Positions 8,175 through 16,004 are shown, numbered from the stretch's first letter. The stretch is 64,000 bases of DNA from Synechococcus sp. WH 8016 (GCF_000230675.1 NZ_AGIK01000004.1:124001-188000); one strand, 5' to 3'. Translations and numbers: made by a program. The notes: generated by a model from the letters alone, not told the origin.

Positions 8175-8933
8175 ATGGCTACCTTCAAGATGATCATCCC
8201 CACAGCCATGACCTCTTCATCCAGGCTTAGAGACGTGCACGTTTTTCGGATGTCAATGCCGGAACACGAATGCCCCTGGGGACTGAAAGCGATTGCATTA
8301 ATGGAGAAGCAAGGGATCAGCTTTGAAGACCATCGATTAACAAGCCGAGAGGAAGTCAACACCTTCAAAGCTCAACATGGCGTTGCCACAACGCCACAGA
8401 TTTTCAACGGCGATGAACGAATAGGGGGTTATACAGAGTTGGCCGCCATGCTCGGAGAAGAAGCTCAGGGAGCTGAGTATTCCTACATGCCAGTGGTAGC
8501 AGTCTTCGGAACTGCACTTCTGATCTCACTGGTTCTGGAAGGCAATGTGATCCAACACTTCATGGGGATTTCCATCTGCACACTGGCAATGCTCAAGCTC
8601 ATTGATGTGGAGTCCTTCGCGGCCAGTTTCGTGAAATACGACCTGGCCACAAAACGATGGCGCCTATGGGGCAAGCTCTATCCGGGAGTGGAACTACTGA
8701 TCGGGCTTGGTTTTTTAATGAAACCGCCGCTTCCAATGGCAGGGTGGATCGCACTGATTGTTGGTATCCAGGGAATGATTTCAGTCCTCAAAGCGGTTTA
8801 CATCGACAAGCTCGCTTTGAACTGCGCCTGCGTTGGAGGGAATAGCAAAACACCCCTAGGAATCATCAGCTTCACTGAATATGCAATGCAGACCCTGATG
8901 GGCATCGCTGTCGCCTTCCAATTAGCATTTTAA
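8175..8933 (+). CDS. Glutaredoxin-MauE/DoxX fusion membrane protein
   Basis: The ATG at 8175 is preceded by AGGAAAG 6 bases away, so I use it although the frame is open from 8058. Residues 15-90 are a glutaredoxin-like domain (VHVFRMSMPEHECPWG, GVATTPQIFNGDERIGGYTEL). It has one active-site Cys (CPWG), so it is monothiol-like. Residues 105-250 hold four membrane helices like MauE/DoxX redox-associated proteins, with a second Cys pair in LNCACVGG. It probably exchanges thiols at the membrane; the partner is unknown. Confidence 0.75.
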   Translation: MATFKMIIPTAMTSSSRLRDVHVFRMSMPEHECPWGLKAIALMEKQGISFEDHRLTSREEVNTFKAQHGVATTPQIFNGDERIGGYTELAAMLGEEAQGAEYSYMPVVAVFGTALLISLVLEGNVIQHFMGISICTLAMLKLIDVESFAASFVKYDLATKRWRLWGKLYPGVELLIGLGFLMKPPLPMAGWIALIVGIQGMISVLKAVYIDKLALNCACVGGNSKTPLGIISFTEYAMQTLMGIAVAFQLAF

Positions 8934-9125
8934 ACTTCTCGAAAAACACATCAATACACAAACAAATCGATAAAAAAAGCAATATGGTCTTGCTATTACA
9001 GAAAATATAGCCAGCTTCAAAGCTAGTCTTTAGAAGCAGATGAACGTCAGCAAGTCACTAAAACCAATCATTTCGAGGAATCACTCTTTCTGCCCAATGA
9101 AGGCTATTAGCAATGCCAACCTATT

Positions 9126-9980
9126 TCACAAGCGTCTTCGCCAAAGAACGAAGGGAATGATAGTAACCAACATTAAAACACTATAGACAGCGGATGGGAG
9201 ACTAAAGCGACTTAAACCACCTTGAACAAGCTCCTCACTGATCAGCGAACCAACAACAATACCTATCGTGCCATTTTGAAACCCAGCCTCTACAGAAAGG
9301 GAAGTAATCTGAGATTTCTTTAAACGCAGCAAGTGACCAACAAACAAGCCAACCGCTAGCATGATCACATTAAGCAGCAGCAGAATTGGGCCCAAAACAG
9401 GGAGATTTGCGATAAAAACATTCCACTGGCCAATCAATACTCCAATCAACACTGCCACAAACAAACCATTGGATATTTGACTGCTTGGCTGCTCCCAACG
9501 AGACGCTTGCATCGGGCTGCATTGGCGAAGCAAAACACCGATCAATACAGGCAATGTTGACAAAGAAAAAACTTTTAAACTTAAAGGGAGTATTGACAAC
9601 TCAATGCCTTGTTGTGGAACAAGAACGGGTGCTGTAACACTCAACACAAGAGGAAGAGTTACAGCCGTAACAAGACTAGCCAGTGCGGTGTAAGAAATGG
9701 AGAGTGCTACATCTCCACGAGAAAGCTTAGTCATAATATTCGACGTTATTCCACCCGGACAGCAACTCAAAATCATGACACCAAGGGCAAAATCACCTTG
9801 CAGTCCAAACGCCCATATCAATACAAAAGCAATCGCTGGAAGCAGCAAGAGCTGAGCAAGTGCTCCAGCAATCAAGGCCTTTGGCTGCTGAAATGCGAAT
9901 CCAAAGTCTTGCGGCGTTAGAGAAAGCCCCAAAGAAAACATAATGAAAGCAAGACTTCCAGTAAGAAAAAGTTCAATCAC
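9126..9980 (-). CDS. Bile acid:sodium symporter (BASS) family transporter
   Basis: The 284-aa protein has about nine hydrophobic helices. Family motifs are present: CCPGGITSNIMTKLSRGD near residue 74 and VEAGFQNGTIGIVVGSL near 230 (the E-A-G-x-Q-N crossover motif). Members use sodium to move organic anions; in plants and cyanobacteria some carry pyruvate or related acids. The substrate cannot be told from sequence. It is a monocistronic gene with no visible partner. Confidence 0.85.
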   Translation of the reverse strand: MIELFLTGSLAFIMFSLGLSLTPQDFGFAFQQPKALIAGALAQLLLLPAIAFVLIWAFGLQGDFALGVMILSCCPGGITSNIMTKLSRGDVALSISYTALASLVTAVTLPLVLSVTAPVLVPQQGIELSILPLSLKVFSLSTLPVLIGVLLRQCSPMQASRWEQPSSQISNGLFVAVLIGVLIGQWNVFIANLPVLGPILLLLNVIMLAVGLFVGHLLRLKKSQITSLSVEAGFQNGTIGIVVGSLISEELVQGGLSRFSLPSAVYSVLMLVTIIPFVLWRRRL

Positions 9981-10342
9981 AATTGGGCCAATTCCAAGCT
10001 AGCCGAGAATAATCCATAGACATGCTCCCGCAGCACCAGCCTGCTCAGCATCAATGCTGCGAAAATCAAGAAACTCTAAAAAGCTTTTTCAACCTGATCC
10101 TTAATTTGAATAGGGCCAAAATTTGTTACTACTCAGACAGATATTGAATCCAAAAATCTAGAGAATAACGGATGCGGTGGATCGCTTGAGGCATAGGGTT
10201 ATCCCAGGCATGTTTTTTCGGAATACCAGGACCGTACCCAGGCTCCGCTCCGTTGATTCCCCTCTGCTGCGGTTTAAAGCCCGACTAATCTTTAAAGATA
10301 CACAATGATGAGCTTTCGGTGGAAGCCACAGACTCAGTACTG
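9981..10342. other. Intergenic stretch without a clear gene
   Basis: I find no convincing gene, RNA or repeat. It holds the upstream regions of the divergent genes at 9126-9980 and 10343-10543. A minus-strand frame at 10158-10424 is the shadow of the downstream gene. Confidence 0.5.
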
Positions 10343-10543
10343 ATGATGCGCCACGTTCATGAGCACGGCTTCCAGGCTGATGGCTGCACATGGCAATTAG
10401 CCAAACAACAAGGGAATAGAGCAATCCGAGGAATGGGCTCTAAAAAGTTCGCTAAGGCTGTTCAGGAGCTTGTCTCTCTCGGCTATGGGGTGGTGAAAAT
10501 CGAAAAACCTCTTACTTACCGCTCTCTGAAGGAGATGGCATAA
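10343..10543 (+). CDS. Hypothetical 66-aa protein
   Basis: The product (MMRHVHEHGFQADGCTWQLA...) contains a basic helix-rich core, GSKKFAKAVQELVSLGYGVVKIEK, with a strand-helix look. A GTG at 10319 would add 8 residues. It is followed by an A-rich stretch with a weak AAAAGG/CCTTTT inverted repeat (about 10548-10575). No family is recognised. Confidence 0.55.
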   Translation: MMRHVHEHGFQADGCTWQLAKQQGNRAIRGMGSKKFAKAVQELVSLGYGVVKIEKPLTYRSLKEMA

Positions 10544-10670
10544 AAAAAGGCCAGCTTCCACGCAGACCTTTTGAGTGATTGAAGACCGCTCCCTCAAGCG
10601 ACGTTCGTTTGCAGATCCCGTCCGAGGAACGCTACACATATAGTAACAGGCTTGTAAAGCTTTGTAAAGC

Positions 10671-10766
10671 TCACTGCTCTTGGGCTTGATTCAACTTGTA
10701 GATGTTGAGAGCGAAGCAGGCGGTCCCGAAGCTCACAAGAAGCACGAGAAGATCTTGGGTGTTCAT
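10671..10766 (-). CDS. 31-aa single-span microprotein
   Basis: ATG at 10766 to TGA at 10671 encodes MNTQDLLVLLVSFGTACFAL followed by NIYKLNQAQEQ. It is one membrane helix with an amphipathic tail, a layout shared with small photosystem or cytochrome subunits, but none is recognised by sequence. It lies downstream of another one-span gene on the same strand. Confidence 0.5.
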   Translation of the reverse strand: MNTQDLLVLLVSFGTACFALNIYKLNQAQEQ

Positions 10767-10800
10767 GGGTTGAACCGGTAAGGAGTGTTCAGAAGGGGAC

Positions 10801-10932
10801 TCAGTTTTGAGCTGATTTTGCTTTCTTCACGACTGGCAGATCGGAAGGCTGGGCAAGGATGTACACCACGGCAGCGGAGACAATTCCGGTGAAGGCGATC
10901 AGGCCAAAGATGGCGGTTGAGTAGTCGGTCAT
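10801..10932 (-). CDS. 43-aa single-span microprotein
   Basis: From the ATG at 10932 the product is MTDYSTAIFGLIAFTGIVSA and on to LAQPSDLPVVKKAKSAQN: one membrane helix and a lysine-rich tail. The frame is open to 10998, but that extension is arginine-rich and would overlap the neighbouring Cys-rich gene. It reminds me of a small thylakoid subunit, but I cannot name it. Confidence 0.6.
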   Translation of the reverse strand: MTDYSTAIFGLIAFTGIVSAAVVYILAQPSDLPVVKKAKSAQN

Positions 10933-10949
10933 CAAAAGCGCTCGTGAAC

Positions 10950-11051
10950 TTATGTAACGGACCCTAGAGGTTTTTGTAACGGGTTGCAAAGGTCGCACGC
11001 CTCAGGCTGATCGTTGCAGCGGGCATCACAGCAGCGGTTGATGCAGGTCAT
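10950..11051 (-). CDS. Cys-rich 33-aa peptide
   Basis: ATG at 11051 to TAA at 10950 encodes MTCINRCCDARCNDQPEACD and a short tail, with six Cys in 33 residues. The frame is open about 13 codons further upstream without an ATG (ending CYRSEL before the Met). The ELMT-x-x-x-RCCD core recurs in the peptide at 15026-15190. It may bind a metal. It lies 17 bases upstream of the microprotein at 10801. Confidence 0.45.
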   Translation of the reverse strand: MTCINRCCDARCNDQPEACDLCNPLQKPLGSVT

Positions 11052-11327
11052 CAGCTCACTGCGATAGCAGGTGGCATCCCCATGCGACCGTCAATCCCAT
11101 TAGAGGCAAAGCCTCGATGAGCGAAACAAACAATGTTGAACGACCAAGAGAGGGCTTCAGCAACGATGACCACAAAAAACAAGCTATTTGCTTCTTCTAT
11201 CCCCCACCATGGATGAGATCTTGATTGCCTAGGATTTTGAAAAATGACAGGCAATTCCAGCACAAACGAGAAGCGGAAAAAATTGCTCTCTGCCATTACG
11301 AGCGAAGTATTAATAGAAGAATGACCG

Positions 11328-11636
11328 TTATTCCATCCAAAGTTTTTTGAAAGCATAGGGAGCAGATTCACGCTGCTCCATAGATGCTTCACGAATGAAG
11401 GTGATGCAAGCATTTGAGCCATCAAACTGCTTGTTATTGATGACCATTTCCATCGCAGCATTTAAGCTTTTCCCTTTTTTTAATCCTGCATCAAGAGTTT
11501 TTACAGCACCATCAGGATCGCACTTACCAAGCTTCAGTGGTTCTGTGTCTTTGGCATGGCTTGTTGGAATGACACCGACAGACAGGATGAAGCTCAAGAA
11601 CAACAGATTGATCAACGTCATCGTCCTATCGCTCAT
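11328..11636 (-). CDS. Secreted hypothetical protein
   Basis: From the ATG at 11636 the 102-aa protein has a signal peptide (MTLINLLFLSFILSVGVIPTSHA, cleavage near residue 28). The mature domain of about 75 residues has two Cys (GKCDPDGAV, SNACITFIREA) that may form a disulfide. The second Met (MTL...) is also a good start, with AGG just upstream. No family is recognised. Confidence 0.65.
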   Translation of the reverse strand: MSDRTMTLINLLFLSFILSVGVIPTSHAKDTEPLKLGKCDPDGAVKTLDAGLKKGKSLNAAMEMVINNKQFDGSNACITFIREASMEQRESAPYAFKKLWME

Positions 11637-11926
11637 AACAATGAGTAAAGCATTAATCTCTTGAAATTTCCGCCCTGGGATATGACAAAAGATGCATGAG
11701 GGAAGTAAAACCGTTAAGCCCTTGATCAACATCTTTCAAGACGATCAGGGTTTTGATGGCAGCGGGAGCGCGCAGCTTTCCCCCAGCAGATCTATCGCAC
11801 AACAACATCAACGCTACACCTGGTCAGCCACAGACCTTCGGACTGATCACCCGTTTGGGGGTAGAGCGAGAACAGCGCTGCTGTTTTGCTGAAAGGCCGA
11901 ACAGCCCAGACCTCTGGTCTGATCCG

Positions 11927-12379
11927 ATGAACAGGACCAACGAATTCCTCAGCCCCAAACAAGGCAACAAGCTCGGGAAATCAGGTCTGCTGATGCCCCC
12001 CTTACGCGATGTCCAGTTCTCCTTCGACATCGAAGACCTCACCCCTCACCAGGACGAATACTGGAAATGGTGGGTCCATAGGATGCAGCTGGCGATCAGT
12101 CGCAGCTACGAAAACGATGATGTGCCAGTCCTGATCACTGACATCGCTGAGGAGTTCAGCTATGCCTGTAAGTGGGAGCTGGAGATCATCAGGACCATCT
12201 CAGACATGGCCCTAGAGCTGAGGCGAATGCGCCTCTCAATCAACGAAGAGGAAACAGACGGAACAACTCTTCAAAGCGACTATGCGGCAAGCTTCTACCC
12301 AAGTCCCAGCGGGAATCACTCGGCAAAAAGCACGATGCGTTCATTCATCTGGGCTGATTGTCATTTGACAGGTCACTGA
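11927..12379 (+). CDS. Hypothetical 150-aa protein
   Basis: The product begins MNRTNEFLSPKQGNKL and contains VQFSFDIEDLTPHQDEYWKWW and a long helical middle (WELEIIRTISDMALELRRMRL). The frame is open upstream to 11753, but that part is not protein-like. The last 30 residues are low in structure. No family is recognised, but the codon pattern and length suggest a real gene. Confidence 0.55.
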   Translation: MNRTNEFLSPKQGNKLGKSGLLMPPLRDVQFSFDIEDLTPHQDEYWKWWVHRMQLAISRSYENDDVPVLITDIAEEFSYACKWELEIIRTISDMALELRRMRLSINEEETDGTTLQSDYAASFYPSPSGNHSAKSTMRSFIWADCHLTGH

Positions 12380-12449
12380 TCAGTTCCGTAACACAAGTGA
12401 CACTTACTCATTAGAGCCACTGGTAGAGAAGGTCATTGGTTGAAAGTTA

Positions 12450-12767
12450 ATGCAGCACTATTTAATCGTCTGGAATTTCCCAACAGTGGAAGGGTCCTGG
12501 GATGCCTGCACTCCATTTGCTGAATACATCAATGCTGGCGGCCCTGGAGATTGCTTCGATGGCTTTGAGCTCAAATATCGCGTCTGCGAGCCCATCGGTG
12601 GAACAGGAATGGCCATTGCTGTTGCTAGCAACATAGGCAAGGTCTGGGCCCATCTTGCCCCTTGGATCAAGGGCTTTGGCATCGAATTCGAAGTGACACC
12701 TGTTGTTTCCGATGCTGAGTTCGCGGCCATGTGGCCAGGAGTTCAAGCTGCTGCCTCCACTGACTGA
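12450..12767 (+). CDS. DUF3303-like protein
   Basis: The 105-aa product starts MQHYLIVWNFPTVEGSWDAC and has the layout of the DUF3303 family: an N-terminal strand, GFELKYRVCEPIGGTGMAIA in the middle and VTPVVSDAEFAAMW near the end. Members are predicted ferredoxin-like barrel proteins of unknown role. It precedes a second small barrel protein on the same strand. Confidence 0.7.
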   Translation: MQHYLIVWNFPTVEGSWDACTPFAEYINAGGPGDCFDGFELKYRVCEPIGGTGMAIAVASNIGKVWAHLAPWIKGFGIEFEVTPVVSDAEFAAMWPGVQAAASTD

Positions 12768-12895
12768 CCAGCTGGTTGCATCACCGCCACCCTCAGTCCG
12801 TTGACTGCTGCGACTGAACGTATTGAGGGTGACTTTGTCATAATCAAGAAAATTCAAGGCTATAAATAGCGACGTTCGATCAATCCACTCCCTTC

Positions 12896-13255
12896 ATGCT
12901 TCTGGCCCGGATCCACGTGAAGCAGGGCTGCGTGGACCAGTATCTAGAGCTTGCCCGTGTGACTGATGCAGCCGTTCAGTCTTCCGAGCCTGGAATGCTT
13001 CATCACACCTTTGATCAGGATCCGGAAGACCCACAGATGTTTGTTTGGTCAGAGGTGTACTCCAATGACAAAGCCTTTGCCCTTCACGTCTCAAATCCTC
13101 CAGTCCAGGAATATTTGCAAAAGCATGCTGAACTAGGGGATGGCTTGAGCATTGAGGTTTACGGCACTGTTGGCGAGGAGTGCAGAAAGCTGATGGAATC
13201 TTTCGGTCTTCCTCTCAAGATTTACCCATCCAAACTGGGATACAGCAGATTCTAA
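12896..13255 (+). CDS. Antibiotic biosynthesis monooxygenase (ABM) domain protein
   Basis: The 119-aa protein starts MLLARIHVKQGCVDQYLELA. The pattern SSEPGMLHHTFDQDPEDPQMFVWSEVYSND and HVSNPPVQEYLQKH matches the ABM dimeric barrel, which includes heme-degrading and quinol oxygenases and many proteins without known activity. No catalytic residue can be assigned. An intrinsic terminator follows 62 bases after the stop. Confidence 0.75.
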   Translation: MLLARIHVKQGCVDQYLELARVTDAAVQSSEPGMLHHTFDQDPEDPQMFVWSEVYSNDKAFALHVSNPPVQEYLQKHAELGDGLSIEVYGTVGEECRKLMESFGLPLKIYPSKLGYSRF

Positions 13256-13316
13256 GCGAAACCAGATCAATGCCAACTTGGTGACTCAAATCGTTCGCAC
13301 TGATTGAGAATCGTTC

Positions 13317-13337
13317 CCCGCCACAGGCGGGTTTTTT
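13317..13337 (+). terminator. Rho-independent terminator
   Basis: CCCGCC / GGCGGG (13317-13322 and 13326-13331) with a 3-base loop is followed by six T. It ends the transcript of the ABM-domain gene. Confidence 0.9.
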
Positions 13338-13409
13338 GTTGAAGCAGAGAAAGCCTTATAAACAAAAGCCTCCTACTTAGCTGCAGATCATCTTCCTCAA
13401 GACGTCGAT

Positions 13410-13736
13410 CTAAACATCAATTCCATTCAGCTTTGCTGCCAATACAGCATCCGCTTGCGTTAGGCCATCCACCTTATGGGTGTAAATCACAGCTTCCGCA
13501 TGTGCCCAGCCCAGGGAAAACTCAGCATGGTGTCCCTCGACCTCACAGATCGCACCAGCTGCATTCACCCAATCGAGGGCCGTCTGAAAATCGATGAATC
13601 GCAACGAACGCGTGAGATGATGGTTATCAACCACTTCCCAGCCAGGCAGTTGAGGCAGCAGATCAGCAAGTTCTGCTTCTGTGAGTTTGGGAGCCCCTTC
13701 TTGGCAGGGGATACAAGTCTGTTTGGCTAAATCCAT
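13410..13736 (-). CDS. phhB: Pterin-4-alpha-carbinolamine dehydratase
   Basis: From the ATG at 13736 the 108-aa protein shows the family pattern LTEAELADLLPQLPGWEVVD, then CEVEGHHAEFSLGWAHAEAV and the THKVDGLTQADAVLAAKLN ending. The two adjacent His are the catalytic pair. The enzyme dehydrates 4a-hydroxytetrahydropterin; in cyanobacteria it may act in pterin recycling. The family Pro after HH is Ala here. The frame extends upstream to 13841 without protein character. Confidence 0.85.
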   Translation of the reverse strand: MDLAKQTCIPCQEGAPKLTEAELADLLPQLPGWEVVDNHHLTRSLRFIDFQTALDWVNAAGAICEVEGHHAEFSLGWAHAEAVIYTHKVDGLTQADAVLAAKLNGIDV

Positions 13737-13791
13737 TGAGATCACCGTCAACATTTTCAGTATGGCCACAGCATTGATAGACCTGCATTGA

Positions 13792-13941
13792 ATCCATACA
13801 GGGGAAGCTGCTGATGGATACAAGGTCGAAACCTTCTTCAAACGACAGCCTGAGGGGGAGAAGCTGAAACAGGCCTACAAGCTTGAAGCCCATGCCAGGG
13901 CCTGGGCCTCTACAGCCGAAACAGACGGTCAACAACCATGA
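13792..13941 (+). pseudogene. Open protein-like frame without a start codon
   Basis: From a TGA at 13789 to a TGA at 13939 the frame encodes about 49 residues with a coherent look (GYKVETFFKRQPEGEKLKQA, then YKLEAHARAWAS), but it has no ATG, GTG or TTG. It may be the 3' part of a broken gene or use a rare start. No family is recognised. Confidence 0.3.
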
Positions 13942-14236
13942 ATGCAATAAAAACCCTGAAATACATCGAGCAGCTTGGCGAGAAGGATGAACGAGAAGAC
14001 GACAAATGTAAACACTGCAACCAATTCAATGGCGTTAAAGAACATCAAAACCGTTCGCGCTCAATGGAGGCGTGGAGAGGTGATGCACTAGCAAGAAAAG
14101 CTTGGCGCAGAAGCGTTTCCTAAACGCAATGAAACAAATTTCAGCATGGCCGATGGCCACCCTTTCTGTATTAAAGACTACGCATATACTTCTAATCAGC
14201 AGTAAATTGGAAGGAACACGCAAAAGGAGAACAGCG

Positions 14237-14494
14237 ATGGAAATAGAGGCATTCCGCAAACAATTGATTGACGCCAACCCCAAAATGACTTCACCTGCAA
14301 AACAGGAACTGATATCCGAAGATTTAGTCATCGCTTACGAAGCGTTAGACCGCATAACAGATAATCTCGGGGAGTTAATTGACGAGACAAATGACACCGA
14401 AAAGCTCGTTTACTACGCACAAATGAGAGGAGAATTATGCTCTCACTTCAATGGGTTAGCCATGCTGTTAGAAGACTATAGCCAGGATGTTTAG
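14237..14494 (+). CDS. Hypothetical helical protein, first of a tandem pair
   Basis: The ATG at 14237 has a strong AAAGGAG site 8 bases upstream, so the open extension to 14102 is rejected. The 85-aa product is all-helical. It contains ELISEDLVIAYEALDRITDN and LGELIDETNDTEK, and the first of these aligns with the next gene's EAISRDLVIALEATERLNKS. No family name is known. Confidence 0.65.
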   Translation: MEIEAFRKQLIDANPKMTSPAKQELISEDLVIAYEALDRITDNLGELIDETNDTEKLVYYAQMRGELCSHFNGLAMLLEDYSQDV

Positions 14495-14578
14495 CAATCA
14501 CCGTTCCAGGCGACTCCCAATTTTGTATTAGAAATTACCCAAAGCAAATCCAAATCACGGATAAGATTTGGGTATTAA

Positions 14579-14941
14579 ATGCAAAATCCAATGACAACAA
14601 CACCAAGGCTTCACAGGCCGATCCGTCGATCAGGAGCAGGAAAGCATGACAAATCCCACCCTCCAAATCCAACGGCTGCACCCCCGGCTACGTATCAGGA
14701 GGCCATCTCGCGTGATTTAGTGATTGCACTTGAAGCAACGGAAAGACTCAACAAAAGCCTTGACGAACTGATTGAAGGGAATGGATGTAGCGAGTTTCTT
14801 GCCTCCCATAGACTACTAGTAGAGAAGATAACGTCCAATCGCAATATTTTGCACATGCTGATTCGAAATACCATGGATATCAGCATCAAGACGGACAAGC
14901 CAGAGCTTAGAACCAAATACCCCGACTATTTCACAAAATAA
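14579..14941 (+). CDS. Hypothetical helical protein, second of a tandem pair
   Basis: The 120-aa product has a basic, Pro-rich N-terminus (about residues 1-40) and then the helical core EAISRDLVIALEATERLNKS and LDELIEGNGCSEF, shared with the gene 85 bases upstream. Duplication followed by divergence is the simplest explanation. The function is unknown. Met5 is an alternative start. Confidence 0.6.
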   Translation: MQNPMTTTPRLHRPIRRSGAGKHDKSHPPNPTAAPPATYQEAISRDLVIALEATERLNKSLDELIEGNGCSEFLASHRLLVEKITSNRNILHMLIRNTMDISIKTDKPELRTKYPDYFTK

Positions 14942-15025
14942 ATCGAGGCCATGAAAGCATCATCACCCGAAAACAACTGAGCTCTCTGACTGTTTATCCC
15001 TAAAAGCAGTTTAGAAGTCAGCTCA

Positions 15026-15190
15026 TCAAATTATTGTCGTAATCGCAAGGACAAACTGATCCCGCCACAAGCGGGATTGAGCTTGTCCACTAAGCCTATG
15101 AGTAACATCACAGCAACGCTTGACGCGGGTCATCAACTCAGCCATTAACTCGGGAGATGGTGTGTTGTGCGAAGAAAGTCTTTTGCTCAT
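15026..15190 (-). CDS. 54-aa peptide with RCCD motif
   Basis: ATG at 15190 to TGA at 15026 encodes MSKRLSSHNTPSPELMAELM, then TRVKRCCDVTHRLSGQAQSR and a hydrophobic tail. ELMTRVKRCCD matches ELMTCINRCCD of the peptide at 10950-11051, and the DNA under it is also similar. This argues both are coding or come from one ancestral gene. Confidence 0.45.
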   Translation of the reverse strand: MSKRLSSHNTPSPELMAELMTRVKRCCDVTHRLSGQAQSRLWRDQFVLAITTII

Positions 15191-15213
15191 AATCAATCAA
15201 CATACTATTTCCA

Positions 15214-15474
15214 ATGATTAACTCTGAAAACAATGCACGACTGCCCGGTATGAACAAAATTATCAGCGGAAATCCTCAGAGCAATCTGTGTCATTTCCTC
15301 CAGAAAGGATTGCTTGGTGCTCTTACAGCCACAGCAGTCCTACACGGTGAGGGGTTGGCACATACCTATTCAGGCCAACACATCCATACAAGATCAGCCG
15401 CCTTCCTGCGCAACTGCATGGGCCAATCACCAGCGACAGTTACCTCGATCAACAGTGGGTGCCCGAACCGTTAA
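15214..15474 (+). CDS. Possible secreted hypothetical protein
   Basis: An 86-aa frame has a hydrophobic stretch (LLGALTATAVLHGEGLAHTY, about residues 33-52) that could be a signal peptide or anchor, then a His/Thr-rich tail. There is no clear ribosome binding site and no recognised family. It is the last candidate gene before the integrated element. Confidence 0.4.
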   Translation: MINSENNARLPGMNKIISGNPQSNLCHFLQKGLLGALTATAVLHGEGLAHTYSGQHIHTRSAAFLRNCMGQSPATVTSINSGCPNR

Positions 15475-15785
15475 AAAGGGTTAATCGGGATTGGCTCGTC
15501 GGTGATACGCCTGCAAACGGTGCAACGTCATTTTTCAGGGCAAAAAGGGCTTTGGTACCTGGCGCGAGTGATCCAAAACCAAACCTCAAACCAGGCAGCT
15601 TCAAACCATGCACCAGCAGGTTCGATTGGTTGGCTGAGAGCGAATAAGTTCTAGCCGAAACACTGATAAGCATCTGCTGGTACGAACCCACCTCAGGTCT
15701 TGCGAGAACTGATGCATGAACCCACCGCTGCCGAGCGAAGTCAAATTCGCCATAAACGGCCACCTGGAGACCGAGATTGCACACT
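15475..15785. other. Intergenic stretch at the chromosome side of the left att site
   Basis: I see no reliable gene. Short frames on both strands here (for example 15459-15647 plus and 15449-15847 minus) lack start signals, and the latter runs through the terminator and att repeat. The stretch ends at the displaced ssrA terminator. Confidence 0.5.
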
Positions 15786-15810
15786 AAAAAAGCGGACCCT
15801 TGAGATCCGC
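15786..15810 (-). terminator. Displaced ssrA terminator
   Basis: On the minus strand GCGGATC/GGTCCGC (7 bp with one T-G pair, arms at 15792-15798 and 15804-15810, loop TCAAG) is followed by a run of six T. It lies 13 bases beyond the left att repeat in ssrA orientation, where the native end of the tmRNA gene would be, yet no gene here now uses it. I infer it was the ssrA terminator before integration separated them by 27 kb. Confidence 0.75.
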
Positions 15811-15822
15811 TGTCTTGGAAAG

Positions 15823-15864
15823 ATTGAAGGGGGCATTCCACCCCCACGAGTCACTTGGGTGATA
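15823..15864. repeat. Left attachment repeat (att)
   Basis: These 42 bp are identical to 43297-43338. After one mismatch the match continues for four more bases (GGCT). Inside is an inverted repeat GGGGG-CATTCCA-CCCCC with a 7-base spacer (15829-15845), a typical tyrosine-recombinase core. This copy is the displaced ssrA 3' end. Confidence 0.9.
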
Positions 15865-15980
15865 CGGCTATCCACGAGTATTACGGAATCAGTGCTGACG
15901 GGCATAAGGATTAACAACTCAGTCAGAGACTAAAACAAAAGACGACTGTTGACGACTGCTCACTATTAGACAAAACTAAC

Positions 15981-16000
15981 TTGTCGGAAATTTGTCGGAA
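15981..16000 (+). repeat. Tandem TTGTCGGAA motif, left end
   Basis: Two copies of TTGTCGGAA (15981-15989 and 15992-16000) stand 11 bp apart, one helical turn, just before the integrase ATG. The same pair in the same orientation occurs inside the right end (43225-43245). They are candidate arm-type or excisionase binding sites. Confidence 0.6.
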
Positions 16001-16004
16001 AACG

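Noticed and set aside
11051-11461. Minus-strand frame of 136 codons
   Set aside because: It overlaps the signal-peptide gene at 11328-11636 in another frame and reads like random sequence (many Ser, Phe, Asn, Pro).
15059-15077. Hairpin ATCCCGC/GCGGGAT as a terminator
   Set aside because: There is no T run on either strand and it lies inside the likely coding frame 15026-15190.
15449-15847. Minus-strand frame of 132 codons at the left edge of the element
   Set aside because: It runs through the att repeat and the displaced terminator and has no ribosome site or family character.
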